From contig NZ_VDFP01000001.1 in assembly GCF_009600985.1 (NCBI RefSeq), positions 1 to 64,000 on the forward strand: 64,000 bases of DNA. The letters run 5' to 3'. Below, piece after piece: positions 35,065 to 44,830 of the stretch. Made by a program: the position numbers and the translations under genes. The notes under the pieces were generated by a model. The model searched no databases, was not told the origin of the DNA, and saw nothing but the letters and a program-made list of their open reading frames with translations. The DNA is from Companilactobacillus halodurans (GTDB lineage: Bacteria; Bacillota; Bacilli; Lactobacillales; Lactobacillaceae). Each line of letters starts with the position of its first letter. Within the stretch, counting starts at the first letter, position 1.

Positions 35065-36834
35065 TTATAGTGAACGTGAAGCACCTTTGTATACAACACC
35101 ACGTCTTGAATCAACAGTAACAGTGTCACCATCGTTAACAAGGTTTGTAGCATTCTTAGCACCAACAACTACAGGTAGACCCATAGCAATACCAACAACA
35201 GCAGCATGTGAAGTTAAACCACCGTTTTCAACAACAACGGCACTAGCTTTTTCAAGAGCTGGTAGGTAATCTTTGTCAGTCATTTCTGTAACAAGGATGT
35301 CACCTTCGTTGATCTTCTTGTTTGCTTCTTCAGCATTGTGAGCAACTACAACGTTACCAACAACTGATTCTTCACCAACACCTTGGCCTTTAACCAATGT
35401 TGAACCGATCAATTGAATCTTCATAACGTTTGTTGTACCACTTTCACCAACAGGAACACCGGCAACAACAAGAATCAAGTCACCTTCCTTAGCAAGTCCA
35501 CGTTCTTGAGCTTTCTTAGCAGCAAGATCGAACATTTCATCAGTGTTTTCCGGCTTGTCAGCAATAATAGGATCTACACCCCAGTTAACTGTCAATCCAC
35601 GTTGTGTAGTTTCGTCAAATGTGATAGCCAAAATGTTAGCACTTGGACGATACTTAGAAATCATACGAGCTGTGTAACCAGACTTAGTAGCTGCAACAAT
35701 TGTGTTAATGTTCAATTCTTCAGCAGTTCTAACAACTGATTCACCGATTGATTCTGTAACGTTTGAACCTTTGTAATCTTCGAATCTTTGAATAGCAAGT
35801 TGGTTCTTCTTGTCTAATTGTTGTTCTGTACGTTCATCGATACGAGCCATAGCAGCAACAGCTTCTACAGGGTAGTCACCGTTAGCACTTTCACCTGAAA
35901 GCATTGTAGCATCTGTACCATCAAGAACAGAGTTAGCAACATCAGTAACTTCGGCACGTGTAGGACGTGGGTTTTCTTGCATTGAATCAAGCATTTGTGT
36001 AGCTGTGATAACTGGCTTACCAAGTGAGTTACACTTCTTGATCAATGATTTTTGAACGAATGGTACGTTTTCAAATGGAATTTCAACACCCATGTCACCA
36101 CGAGCAATCATCAAACCATCTGAAACTTTAAGAATAGAATCGATATTGTCGATACCTTCTTGTGATTCGATCTTAGGGAAAATTTGTACGTATTCACAGT
36201 GTTTTTCTTCAAGGATTTCACGAATGTCTAAGACATCTTGAGCTTTACGAACGAATGAAGCTGAGATGAAGTTGATACCTTGGTCAAGACCGAAACGAAT
36301 ATCATCTGAATCTTTTTCTGTAATACCAGGTAGACGAACTTCAACACCAGGAGCATTGATACTCTTTCTTGAACCGATCATACCGTCGTTTTGAACAACT
36401 GTAACCAATTCACGGTTCTTGTCATCTTTTTCAGTAATCTTCAAGTCAACAAGACCATCATCGATCAATACGTGACCACCAACGTGTGTATCATCGTAAA
36501 GACCAGGGTAAGTAGAAGCAATTTTTTCTGGTGTACCTGTCAATGAGTCATCCATTGAAATACGGATTGTTTGACCAATCTTAGCTTCAAACTTGTTACC
36601 TTCTTGAACAGTTGTACGAATTTCAGCACCCTTAGTATCAAGAACGATACCTACAGTCTTACCAGTAATTTTTTCTGCTTCGTGAACCATTTCCATACGA
36701 GCTTTGTGTTCTGGATGGTCACCGTGTGAGAAGTTGAAACGGAAGATGTTAGCTCCTGCTTCAATCAACTTAACGATTGTATCAACATCGTTACTAGCAG
36801 GTCCGAGTGTACTTACAATTTTAGTTCTTTTCAT
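35065..36834 (-). CDS. pyk: Pyruvate kinase
   Basis: Last step of glycolysis, phosphoenolpyruvate to pyruvate with ATP formation; 589 residues. MKRTKIVSTLGPAS, the FNFSHGDH active site, MIARGDMGVEIP and KPVITATQMLDSM are typical. About 110 extra residues at the C-terminus form a PEP-utiliser mobile-like domain with the His in GGLTSHAAVVGIAMGLPVVVG, found in many Bacilli and lactobacilli. Codon use points to high expression. It follows pfkA by 67 bases in the usual pfkA-pyk glycolytic operon, which here has a cre-like site upstream. Confidence 0.98.
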   Translation of the reverse strand: MKRTKIVSTLGPASNDVDTIVKLIEAGANIFRFNFSHGDHPEHKARMEMVHEAEKITGKTVGIVLDTKGAEIRTTVQEGNKFEAKIGQTIRISMDDSLTGTPEKIASTYPGLYDDTHVGGHVLIDDGLVDLKITEKDDKNRELVTVVQNDGMIGSRKSINAPGVEVRLPGITEKDSDDIRFGLDQGINFISASFVRKAQDVLDIREILEEKHCEYVQIFPKIESQEGIDNIDSILKVSDGLMIARGDMGVEIPFENVPFVQKSLIKKCNSLGKPVITATQMLDSMQENPRPTRAEVTDVANSVLDGTDATMLSGESANGDYPVEAVAAMARIDERTEQQLDKKNQLAIQRFEDYKGSNVTESIGESVVRTAEELNINTIVAATKSGYTARMISKYRPSANILAITFDETTQRGLTVNWGVDPIIADKPENTDEMFDLAAKKAQERGLAKEGDLILVVAGVPVGESGTTNVMKIQLIGSTLVKGQGVGEESVVGNVVVAHNAEEANKKINEGDILVTEMTDKDYLPALEKASAVVVENGGLTSHAAVVGIAMGLPVVVGAKNATNLVNDGDTVTVDSRRGVVYKGASRSL

Positions 36835-36901
36835 CGAGAATCCCCTTTTCTTGTCTTATTCATCGTTTATTGTAACAAATTACATCATTTCATGCTTGAA
36901 A

Positions 36902-37888
<987 letters not shown>

Positions 37889-37940
37889 CTAAAACAAAAC
37901 CTAATAAAATATAACATTTTTGTTACTTACTTTGTAGAGC

Positions 37941-37954
37941 TGAAAACGTTTTAA
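37941..37954 (-). promoter_or_regulatory. cre-like site upstream of pfkA-pyk
   Basis: TGAAAACGTTTTAA on the plus strand fits the CcpA consensus except at the C near the 3' end. Its distance upstream of the start would suit CcpA activation, as known for the las operon of lactococci. Confidence 0.55.
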
Positions 37955-37964
37955 AATAAATAAA

Positions 37965-40900
37965 TCAGTCTTTTTTTACGAAAACATTTCTTTTACCTAA
38001 AAAGTTTTCCAGTTTACTTTGCACATTACTATTAAAATCTATCCACCGGTTAGATTTCAAGAGTAAAGCCTGTCTTTTTTTCTCTCGATAAATTATCACC
38101 GGCATTTTACCACGTGAACTTTCAATCAATTGATACAATTCTTCAAGTTTTTCTGGATTGTCCATTTGAGGCATTATCCGTAAATATAACTTTTCTTTTG
38201 GTAATTTGACTGTATATTGTTTAGGATCCAAAAGACGTTCAGCAATTAATTCTAAATCTCCTCGCTGACCAACGTTGCTGCGACCTACAAAGAGAAAGAT
38301 TTTACCATCCAGTTCCTCTTTTTCTATTTTTTGAAATAGCTTTGGAAAAACGGTCACAGATATACGGCCAGATTCATCTTCAATCGTCATAAAACACATA
38401 CGTTGACCCTTTTTAGTCCTAATCACTCGTAAATTTTTAACTAATCCTAAAACATTAACATTGACATTTTGTCTATTACTTAAATCAACAATTTTGACGG
38501 TTTGTAAATCTAAAAGACGACTACGATATTTTTCAACCGGATGTCCTGAAACATAGACTCCCAAATATTCCTTTTCTTGATTGAGCTTTTCAGTCAAAGT
38601 AAAATCATTAACTTGATGTTTCTTTGGATCTAAGACATCGAATAACGATAAATTTCCACCAGCTAATTGAATGCTTTCAATCAAATCACGGAAATTATAG
38701 AGCAATTCTTTACGATTTTGATTGAATTTATCAAACGCCCCAGACAATACCAGTGGTTCTACGTAATCTGTCTTAACGAACCTTCGGTCAATTCGCTGTA
38801 AAAAGTTAATTGGACTAGTATATTCGCCATTTTTTTCACGCTGTTGAATAATTTCTGATGCCAAGTCTCGACGCATCCCTTTAATACTCAACAATCCAAA
38901 ACGAATAGCCTCTTTCGTATCGACAAATTCATATTGGCTCTGATTGATATCGACATTCAAAATTTTTAAATGTGCGTCTTTAGCATCCTGAATATACGTC
39001 GTCACCTTAGATTCAGCATTCAAGTTTGAATTTAATAAGCAAGTAAAAAAGACATCTGGGAAATGGACTTTGATATACGCTAGCCAAAAAGCAATCATCG
39101 AATAGGCAACTGAATGGGATTTGTTGAATCCATAGTTACCAAACTTTTCGATATACTGATAAACCTTTTGAGCAGAGGCTTCATCATGTCCTTGAGAAAC
39201 TGCCCCGTTAACGAATTTTTGTCGATTCTCTTCAATTAAAGCTTCATTCTTCTTACTGATAGCCCGACGTAAAATATCGGCATCAGCCAGTGAAAAACCA
39301 GCCATTTCAGATGATACTTGCATTACTTGCTCTTGATAAACCAGAACTCCATAAGTGGGTTTGAGAATTTTTTCAAGCGATTGATCAGGATAGACTACCG
39401 GTTCTTCACCGTGTTTTCGGGCAATAAAAGTGGAAATATTTTGCATGGGACCTGGGCGATACAAGGCATTAGTGGCCACAATGTCATCAAAACTAGTTGG
39501 AACCAATCTGCGCAAGACGCTTCTGATTCCATCTGATTCAAATTGAAAGACACCGTCCGTCGCTCCTAACTGGAAGATTTTTAAAGTCCTTTCATCGTTT
39601 AAAGGAATCTTTTCAGGAATGAAAGTTTTACCATATCGTTTGGAAATCTTTTTAATAGCCTCATCCAAAATAGTCAAATTCTTGAGACCTAAAAAGTCCA
39701 TCTTCAACAATCCAACACTTTCAACATTGTATTTAGTTTGCTGAGTTAAATTGATGCCATCATCTTCTAATTGAACAGCCACAATATCAGTCATGGGCTT
39801 TTTACTTAAAACTATCCCTGCAGCATGAGTTGAATAGTGCCGAGGGATTCCTTCAACTCTTTGAGCAACTTTAAATATTAATTGATTTTCACGAGAATTA
39901 TTAACTAATTCTCTTAAGGAAGCTGATTCATCAAAAGAATCATGCAAACTGATATTAAGTTTTTTAGGAATTGCATTTGACCATTGAGAAATCTGAAATT
40001 GCGTTTGACTAAAAGTTCTCGAAATGTCTCTTAAAGCCATCTTCGCTGCCAAGGTTCCAAAGGTAATAATTTGTGCCATATGATCAGAACCATATTTGTC
40101 ATGCATATACATAACCATCTCATCCCGTCGGTCATCTGGTAAATCTAAATCGATATCAGGCATATTGGCTCTTTGAGGATTTAAAAAACGTTCAAACAAA
40201 AGGTCATATTTAATCGGGTCTACTTGAGTAATACCTAGACAATATGACACTAAAGAACCAGCAGCTGAACCACGACCTGGGCCTGTTTTAATACCAACTT
40301 CATGTGCATGCTTAATGACATCCCAAACAATCAAAAAGTAGTCTGAGAAGCCCATTTTTTCAATTACACGCAATTCATAATTCAAGCGATCTACATAATT
40401 TTGAGCAATATTATTATTGAAACGTTTTTTTAATCCTTTCAAAGCTAAACTATGTAAAAATTGAATCGAAGTTGTTTTATCTGGCGTTTCAAATTTTGGC
40501 AATTCAGTTTCCTTAAATTCAATCTCAACGTTACAGGCATCAGCTATTTTTTCAGTATTTTTGACAGCTTGTTGCATGTCGACTTGTAAAAAATCAGCAG
40601 TAAATTCATCCGCTTTTTTTAAATAATGATCGCCAGTTTCCACAACTTGTTCTAAACTTTCAAATCTTTGACCAGTTCGTAAATTATTGACGACTTGATA
40701 AGCTAAATGGTCATCAGAATTGATATATCTCACATCGCCTAATGCAGTCATCGGCAAATTCTCCATCTGAGCAGTTTGCTTAATATTTTTGACATTATCG
40801 ATTTGGCCGGAATTTAATCCAACTCCTAAAAAGAAAGCCCCTTTGTCAAATAAGCCAACTATCTTTTTTAAATAGTCTTTGACATCAACTTGTAAAATTT

Positions 40901-41285
40901 CAGCTCCGCTGCCTGGTGTGATGACAAATAAATTATTTAAGTAATCTTTTAATTCCAAAATATCAAGAGGTTCTTTATTAGACATTATTTTGGAAGATAT
41001 TTTAATTAAATTCTTATACCCTGCATCATTTTTTGAGAGCAAGATCAATGAATATTTATTAGTTGTATCAATAATTCCAGCAAGTTCAGCAGTTAAACCA
41101 ATGATTGGCTTGAGGCCAATTTTTTTGGCATATTTATAAAAATCAATCGAACCATACAAATTGTTAATGTCGGTTAAAGCTAATGCTTGATAGCCTCTTT
41201 TTTTTGCTTGTTCGATTAGTTCCGTTAATTTAGCGGGACTGTGCAGTAAACTATAACTACTCATCGCTTGTAGTTGTGCTTGCAA
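37965..41285 (-). CDS. dnaE: DNA polymerase III alpha subunit DnaE
   Basis: Replicative polymerase of the DnaE type (in Firmicutes it acts with PolC, extending primers on the lagging strand); 1106 residues. PHP domain at the N-terminus is degenerate (LQAMSSYSLL, lacking the two metal-binding His). The polymerase core has GRGSAAGSLVSYCLGIT, then NMPDIDLDLPDDRRDEM with the catalytic Asps, and the fingers YQEQVM. An OB domain (ILNVLG...RVIRTKKGQRMCFMTIEDESG) is near the end. The start is a TTG at 41285 with AAGGGGG seven bases upstream, and the promoter -10 lies just before it, so the longer frame reaching 41432 is not used. Confidence 0.95.
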   Translation of the reverse strand: MQAQLQAMSSYSLLHSPAKLTELIEQAKKRGYQALALTDINNLYGSIDFYKYAKKIGLKPIIGLTAELAGIIDTTNKYSLILLSKNDAGYKNLIKISSKIMSNKEPLDILELKDYLNNLFVITPGSGAEILQVDVKDYLKKIVGLFDKGAFFLGVGLNSGQIDNVKNIKQTAQMENLPMTALGDVRYINSDDHLAYQVVNNLRTGQRFESLEQVVETGDHYLKKADEFTADFLQVDMQQAVKNTEKIADACNVEIEFKETELPKFETPDKTTSIQFLHSLALKGLKKRFNNNIAQNYVDRLNYELRVIEKMGFSDYFLIVWDVIKHAHEVGIKTGPGRGSAAGSLVSYCLGITQVDPIKYDLLFERFLNPQRANMPDIDLDLPDDRRDEMVMYMHDKYGSDHMAQIITFGTLAAKMALRDISRTFSQTQFQISQWSNAIPKKLNISLHDSFDESASLRELVNNSRENQLIFKVAQRVEGIPRHYSTHAAGIVLSKKPMTDIVAVQLEDDGINLTQQTKYNVESVGLLKMDFLGLKNLTILDEAIKKISKRYGKTFIPEKIPLNDERTLKIFQLGATDGVFQFESDGIRSVLRRLVPTSFDDIVATNALYRPGPMQNISTFIARKHGEEPVVYPDQSLEKILKPTYGVLVYQEQVMQVSSEMAGFSLADADILRRAISKKNEALIEENRQKFVNGAVSQGHDEASAQKVYQYIEKFGNYGFNKSHSVAYSMIAFWLAYIKVHFPDVFFTCLLNSNLNAESKVTTYIQDAKDAHLKILNVDINQSQYEFVDTKEAIRFGLLSIKGMRRDLASEIIQQREKNGEYTSPINFLQRIDRRFVKTDYVEPLVLSGAFDKFNQNRKELLYNFRDLIESIQLAGGNLSLFDVLDPKKHQVNDFTLTEKLNQEKEYLGVYVSGHPVEKYRSRLLDLQTVKIVDLSNRQNVNVNVLGLVKNLRVIRTKKGQRMCFMTIEDESGRISVTVFPKLFQKIEKEELDGKIFLFVGRSNVGQRGDLELIAERLLDPKQYTVKLPKEKLYLRIMPQMDNPEKLEELYQLIESSRGKMPVIIYREKKRQALLLKSNRWIDFNSNVQSKLENFLGKRNVFVKKD

Positions 41286-41307
41286 TTTGTCGCCCCCTTT
41301 GGTTAAA

Positions 41308-41313
41308 ATTATA
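41308..41313 (-). promoter_or_regulatory. -10 element of dnaE
   Basis: Extended -10 TGATATAAT on the minus strand, ending 23 bases before the TTG start; no clear -35. Confidence 0.6.
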
Positions 41314-41334
41314 TCAAAAGCAAGTGAAAGTTTA

Positions 41335-41363
41335 TTGGGAAAATTATTCTTTTGTGCTAAACT
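41335..41363 (+). promoter_or_regulatory. Promoter of the DUF2929 gene
   Basis: TTGGGA and TAAACT separated by 17 bases, with TG before the -10 (TGCTAAACT). Divergent from the dnaE promoter. Confidence 0.6.
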
Positions 41364-41387
41364 ACTTGAGAAAGCGAGATGGAAGAA

Positions 41388-41576
41388 ATGAGATATATTG
41401 CTATTATTTTCTGGTCTATCATGCTGGGACAAGTTGCCGGATTCATTGGTGGTGCTTTAAACCAGCAAACTTTTAACATGAGTTATTCAGCAATCGTCAG
41501 CGTTGTATTTGCTGTCATTTTTAGTATAATTCCATTGATTCTAGATAGTTCTGTTAAAGACGAAAAAAACGCTTAA
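41388..41576 (+). CDS. DUF2929 (YjzD-type) small membrane protein
   Basis: A 62-residue protein with two membrane helices, recognised as the DUF2929 family from MRYIAIIFWSIMLGQVAGFIGGAL and a second helix SAIVSVVFAVIFSIIPLIL. Function unknown; it is common in lactobacilli and bacilli. The start MRYI is chosen because it is the usual family N-terminus; an ATG three codons earlier is possible. It is divergent from dnaE and ends in its own terminator. Confidence 0.82.
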   Translation: MRYIAIIFWSIMLGQVAGFIGGALNQQTFNMSYSAIVSVVFAVIFSIIPLILDSSVKDEKNA

Positions 41577-41597
41577 TTTTATTAGGCGCTTTTTTAT
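41570..41597 (+). terminator. Terminator after the DUF2929 gene
   Basis: Stem CGCTTAAT/ATTAGGCG with a GU pair and then six T, overlapping the stop codon. Confidence 0.88.
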
Positions 41598-41611
41598 TAT
41601 TTACAATTTAT

Positions 41612-41668
41612 AAAAAAACTGTTAATTCATAAACTGTTAATTCATAATTTGAATTAACAGTTTTTTTG
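41612..41668. terminator. Compound hairpin with a duplicated arm
   Basis: AACTGTTAATTCATAA occurs twice in tandem (from 41617 and 41632) and once inverted (TGAATTAACAGTT, about 41650-41662), with T runs on both outer sides. Either direct copy can pair with the inverted one. It ends the lipoprotein gene on the minus strand and backs up the DUF2929 terminator. Confidence 0.85.
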
Positions 41669-41672
41669 TTGA

Positions 41673-42407
41673 TTAATATTTAGTGATATAAAGATAGAAC
41701 TCACTTGTAGTCAAATTAATATTAAAATTGATACCCTTTGAAGTTATTTGATCCATCGAAGTCTTAGTAGAACTTTGTCCAGTATTCTTGATTTGTTTCG
41801 AAAAGTCTTTCAAAACCTTTTTCCCATCTGCACCTAAAATATTCGATACGACCATCAAATCAGTTGCAAAGTCCTTTTGTCCTGATTTAGACTTCAAATC
41901 TTTATATGAAAATTTCGTAGCAATGCCCATCAACTGATTATTTTGGACATTATAGTACCATTTAGTCCCATCATTCTTCTTATGAGTAAAAATCCCATTT
42001 TTTGAGATCAACTGTAATTGATCCGTTGGTTGACCTAACGACAACAACGTATAGTTATAACTTTGAGCAAAAGTCAGGTAGTCTGTAAGAGCCTTGGCTT
42101 TTTTTACTTTTACTAATTTAGTTTCAGTATCTTTTCCATTTGTAGCTTTGATTCTAACATTTTGATTTGTATTAGAAACTGGTACTGAAATGGCAAAATG
42201 TCCTCCATCAACCGCAACTTTCTTAGTTTTTCCAGCAACTGTATAAGTCAATTTTTTATAATCAGTGGCTTTCCCCTTGATTGTTGCTACTAGTCCATTG
42301 GCACTATATGACTTTTTAGTCGTAGACAGGCTTAAAGAAGAGCATCCCGTTAGCAATAAAAAGAATAGCGGAATAACCATCAATAACATGTATTTAAGTT
42401 TTTTCAT
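41673..42407 (-). CDS. Lipoprotein of unknown function
   Basis: A 244-residue lipoprotein: signal peptide MKKLKYMLLMVIPLFFLLLTG and lipobox LTGC with the lipidated Cys at 22. The mature part begins with a beta-rich, Ig-like domain (YSANGLVATIKGKATDYKKLTYTVAGKTKKV...FAISVPVSNTNQNV) and ends with a predicted mixed domain. It looks like a surface-anchored protein; I cannot name a family. It lies after rpmF with a terminator between. Confidence 0.72.
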   Translation of the reverse strand: MKKLKYMLLMVIPLFFLLLTGCSSLSLSTTKKSYSANGLVATIKGKATDYKKLTYTVAGKTKKVAVDGGHFAISVPVSNTNQNVRIKATNGKDTETKLVKVKKAKALTDYLTFAQSYNYTLLSLGQPTDQLQLISKNGIFTHKKNDGTKWYYNVQNNQLMGIATKFSYKDLKSKSGQKDFATDLMVVSNILGADGKKVLKDFSKQIKNTGQSSTKTSMDQITSKGINFNINLTTSEFYLYITKY

Positions 42408-42435
42408 AGTTGTTTCCCCATCTAATTTTAAATAT

Positions 42436-42468
42436 GAAAAAAAGCCAAGACTAAATTGACTTGACTTT
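42436..42468 (-). terminator. Terminator after rpmF
   Basis: Stem AAGTCAAG/CTTGGCTT (one G-U pair) followed by seven T on the minus strand. Confidence 0.85.
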
Positions 42469-42472
42469 TTTA

Positions 42473-42655
42473 TTAAGCTTCTTTGTTATCGTCGATAACT
42501 TTTTCACCTTTGTACATACCTGATGGTGATACGTGGTGACTCAAACGATATTCACCTGTAGCAACATCGAATTGCATGTTTGGTGTAGCTAATTTAATAT
42601 GTGCACGTCTTTGACGCTTTCTTTGTTTTGATGATTTTCTCTTTGGAACTGCCAT
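42473..42655 (-). CDS. rpmF: 50S ribosomal protein L32 (cysteine-free form)
   Basis: Ribosomal protein of the large subunit, 60 residues. [19 protein letters not shown] at the N-terminus is diagnostic. It has no cysteine at all, so it is the zinc-independent (C-minus) form rather than the CxxC...CxxC zinc-ribbon form. Such forms are used when zinc is short in species that have both; whether a second copy exists cannot be seen here. Strong ribosome site and highly biased codons. Confidence 0.96.
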   Translation of the reverse strand: MAVPKRKSSKQRKRQRRAHIKLATPNMQFDVATGEYRLSHHVSPSGMYKGEKVIDDNKEA

Positions 42656-42743
42656 GTTTAAAAACTCCTTTATTTATATTAACCTAATCAAATCTAACGT
42701 TTAATATAATACTATCATAAAAACGTTTGAGCAAGCAAATTTA

Positions 42744-43064
42744 CTATTTTGTTTGCTTTTTAGCATTATTTTCCTTTAATGCGTCAGCAATTTGACTGTC
42801 ATGAGAAACTTTAACATTGGAAATTTGTTTCTTAGCATGACGGTTTAAATCATTATCTTTTTTCTTACCAGTGCCAGCTAGAAGCAACGTAACTAATGCC
42901 CCTAAAAGTAACGATACGATGATCAAAATGATCAAAGGTAACTTAACACGCGTGAAGCCAAAGCTGACTGCCACTGGATCTACATTTAATACAGCGAAGA
43001 TCACTACGATTAAAACAATAACTAATCCGATGACGAATTTCGATTGTTTTCCATTACCATTCAT
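42744..43064 (-). CDS. LapA-domain (DUF1049) membrane protein
   Basis: A 106-residue protein with two membrane helices (FVIGLVIVLIVVIFAVLNVDPVAV and LIILIIVSLLLGALVTLLLAG) linked by the SFGFTRVKLPL loop, the LapA-domain pattern, and a basic C-terminal tail. Start MNGNGKQSK has GGGGGAG seven bases upstream; the longer frame overlaps the SDR gene. Function in lactobacilli unknown; LapA-type proteins act in the envelope. It follows the SDR gene after 13 bases. Confidence 0.85.
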   Translation of the reverse strand: MNGNGKQSKFVIGLVIVLIVVIFAVLNVDPVAVSFGFTRVKLPLIILIIVSLLLGALVTLLLAGTGKKKDNDLNRHAKKQISNVKVSHDSQIADALKENNAKKQTK

Positions 43065-43077
43065 TGTAAAGCTCCCC

Positions 43078-43875
43078 CTACTTCCGATTTCCAAGTGTTG
43101 AAGCAAAATAATCCCCAAGACTTGGAGCTAATTTATAAAGCACTGCTGCTAATTCCATATAGCGAGGACGATTAATCTCACGTTTATTCTTATCAAAAGT
43201 ATTAACGATTTCCCATGCTAACTTATCCGGATCTAAGACAAAATTTTTGACCGAATCGAGATAAGTACCATTATGATCAGCCACATTGAAGAAATTAGTC
43301 TTCACTGGCCCTAGATTAATAGTTGTTACATATACACCCATTGGTCTTAATTCAAGTCTTAGACCATCAGAGAAGGCAATCACGGCTGCTTTTGTAGCTG
43401 CATAGGCTGCTGACTTAGGTGTTGTTATCTTACCAGCCATAGAGCCAACATTCAAGATATGTCCTCTGCCATTTTTGATCATTTCAGAAGCCACTAATCT
43501 CGTCATCAACATCAAACCGAGAACATTTACTCGAAACATCTTTTCAATCTTATCGAAGTCTGTTTCTAGATAATTAGAAAAGTCTCCAAAACCGGCTGCA
43601 TTAACTAAATAGTCAATGTCGTCATTAATCTCATAAACGTCTTTAACACCTTGAGTAATTTGTTTTGGATCACTCATGTCAATTGATAAGTACTCATGAT
43701 GCGCACTTTCAGCACCAACACGAATACATTCATTTTTAACTTGAAGCAATTTTTCTTCATTTCTGGCAATTAGAATTACATTGGCACCACATTTAGCAGC
43801 ATTAACAGCCACGTCCTTGCCAATTCCAGAAGAGGCTCCAGTAACGATCAGTGTACGATTCAATAAATTAGTCAT
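43078..43875 (-). CDS. Short-chain dehydrogenase/reductase (SDR)
   Basis: A 265-residue classical SDR. NAD(P) motif TGASSGIGKD (TGxxxGxG), NAAGFGDF (NAG), the catalytic Ser in LNVGSMAGK and YxxxK in YAATKAAVIAF are intact. An Arg after strand 2 (LIARNEEKL) favours NADPH. The C-terminal end is short and may be membrane-associated. Start MTNLLNRT has AGAGG upstream; an ATG two codons earlier overlaps that site. Substrate not known. It follows rnz after 14 bases. Confidence 0.9.
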   Translation of the reverse strand: MTNLLNRTLIVTGASSGIGKDVAVNAAKCGANVILIARNEEKLLQVKNECIRVGAESAHHEYLSIDMSDPKQITQGVKDVYEINDDIDYLVNAAGFGDFSNYLETDFDKIEKMFRVNVLGLMLMTRLVASEMIKNGRGHILNVGSMAGKITTPKSAAYAATKAAVIAFSDGLRLELRPMGVYVTTINLGPVKTNFFNVADHNGTYLDSVKNFVLDPDKLAWEIVNTFDKNKREINRPRYMELAAVLYKLAPSLGDYFASTLGNRK

Positions 43876-43889
43876 AACCATCCTCTTTT

Positions 43890-44816
43890 CTATTTAAATG
43901 GTACCTCATACAGGTCAAAATCTTTAGCCACGCGCGTATTCTTAAAAATCTTTTGAGCTTCTTTTTGTAAAATCAAAGCACCTCTACCAGTATATCTAGC
44001 AGAAATATGCGTTAAAATCAAACCCTTTGCATGGCATCTTTTCGCAACTTGAGCTGCTTGAGTAGCTGTGGAATGGAAATAGTTATAAGCCATTTGTTTC
44101 TCATCATTTGAAAAAGTCGATTCGTGAACGATCACATCAGCATCTTGAGACAACTTATCTATTTCTGGAGTGTATCTCGTATCAGAAATGATTGTCACGA
44201 TTTTACTTGGCTTATCTGGTCCAATAAAATCTTTACCATTTAAAACTGTTCCATTTTCTAATTCAACAGTTTTCCCAGCTTTTAATTGACCAAAGATTGG
44301 TCCATTAGGAATATTATACTTCTTTAAATCATCAACTAACAATTCACCCGTTCGAGGTTTTTCAACAACTCGATAGCCAAAACAAGTAACACGATGCTTC
44401 AATTTTCCAGCGTAAACACTAAAGGTCTTATCATTAAAAATCTCGCCTTCATTTTTTAACTCGATATATTTAATTTGATAGCTCAGTTTGCTGCCAGTGA
44501 CTTTCAAAGATGTTTCTACATATTCTTTAATTCCCACTGGTCCATATATTTCAAGTGGAGAATCGCCGCCTTGATTGGCCCGGCTAGACAACAACCCAGG
44601 AAGTCCAAAGATATGGTCGCCGTGTAAATGGGAGATAAATATCTTAGTTATCTTCCTTGGTTTAATTGTTGTTCTCAATATTTGATGCTGTGTAGCCTCG
44701 CCAACGTCAAAAAGCCATACTTCGTTTCTTTCATCAAGCATCTTAAGTGCTGTACTTGAAACATTGCGACCTTTCGATGGAACTCCGGCACCAGTTCCTA
44801 AAAATTCTAATTCCAT
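43890..44816 (-). CDS. rnz: Ribonuclease Z
   Basis: Endonuclease that removes the 3' trailer of tRNA precursors lacking CCA; 308 residues. Metallo-beta-lactamase fold with [17 protein letters not shown] as the zinc motif, [12 protein letters not shown] at the start, [12 protein letters not shown] in the flexible-arm region, and SDTRYTPEI and [10 protein letters not shown] at the end. ATG with a GGAG-like site. Between the OatA-like gene (14 bases) and the SDR gene. Confidence 0.96.
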   Translation of the reverse strand: MELEFLGTGAGVPSKGRNVSSTALKMLDERNEVWLFDVGEATQHQILRTTIKPRKITKIFISHLHGDHIFGLPGLLSSRANQGGDSPLEIYGPVGIKEYVETSLKVTGSKLSYQIKYIELKNEGEIFNDKTFSVYAGKLKHRVTCFGYRVVEKPRTGELLVDDLKKYNIPNGPIFGQLKAGKTVELENGTVLNGKDFIGPDKPSKIVTIISDTRYTPEIDKLSQDADVIVHESTFSNDEKQMAYNYFHSTATQAAQVAKRCHAKGLILTHISARYTGRGALILQKEAQKIFKNTRVAKDFDLYEVPFK

Positions 44817-44830
44817 AAAAAAATCCTATT

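Noticed and set aside
41286-41432. N-terminal 49-codon extension of DnaE
   Set aside because: It overlaps the promoter and ribosome site and is not found in DnaE proteins.
41276-41476. 66-codon plus-strand frame overlapping the dnaE start
   Set aside because: It overlaps the dnaE and DUF2929 promoters in another frame and has no family likeness.
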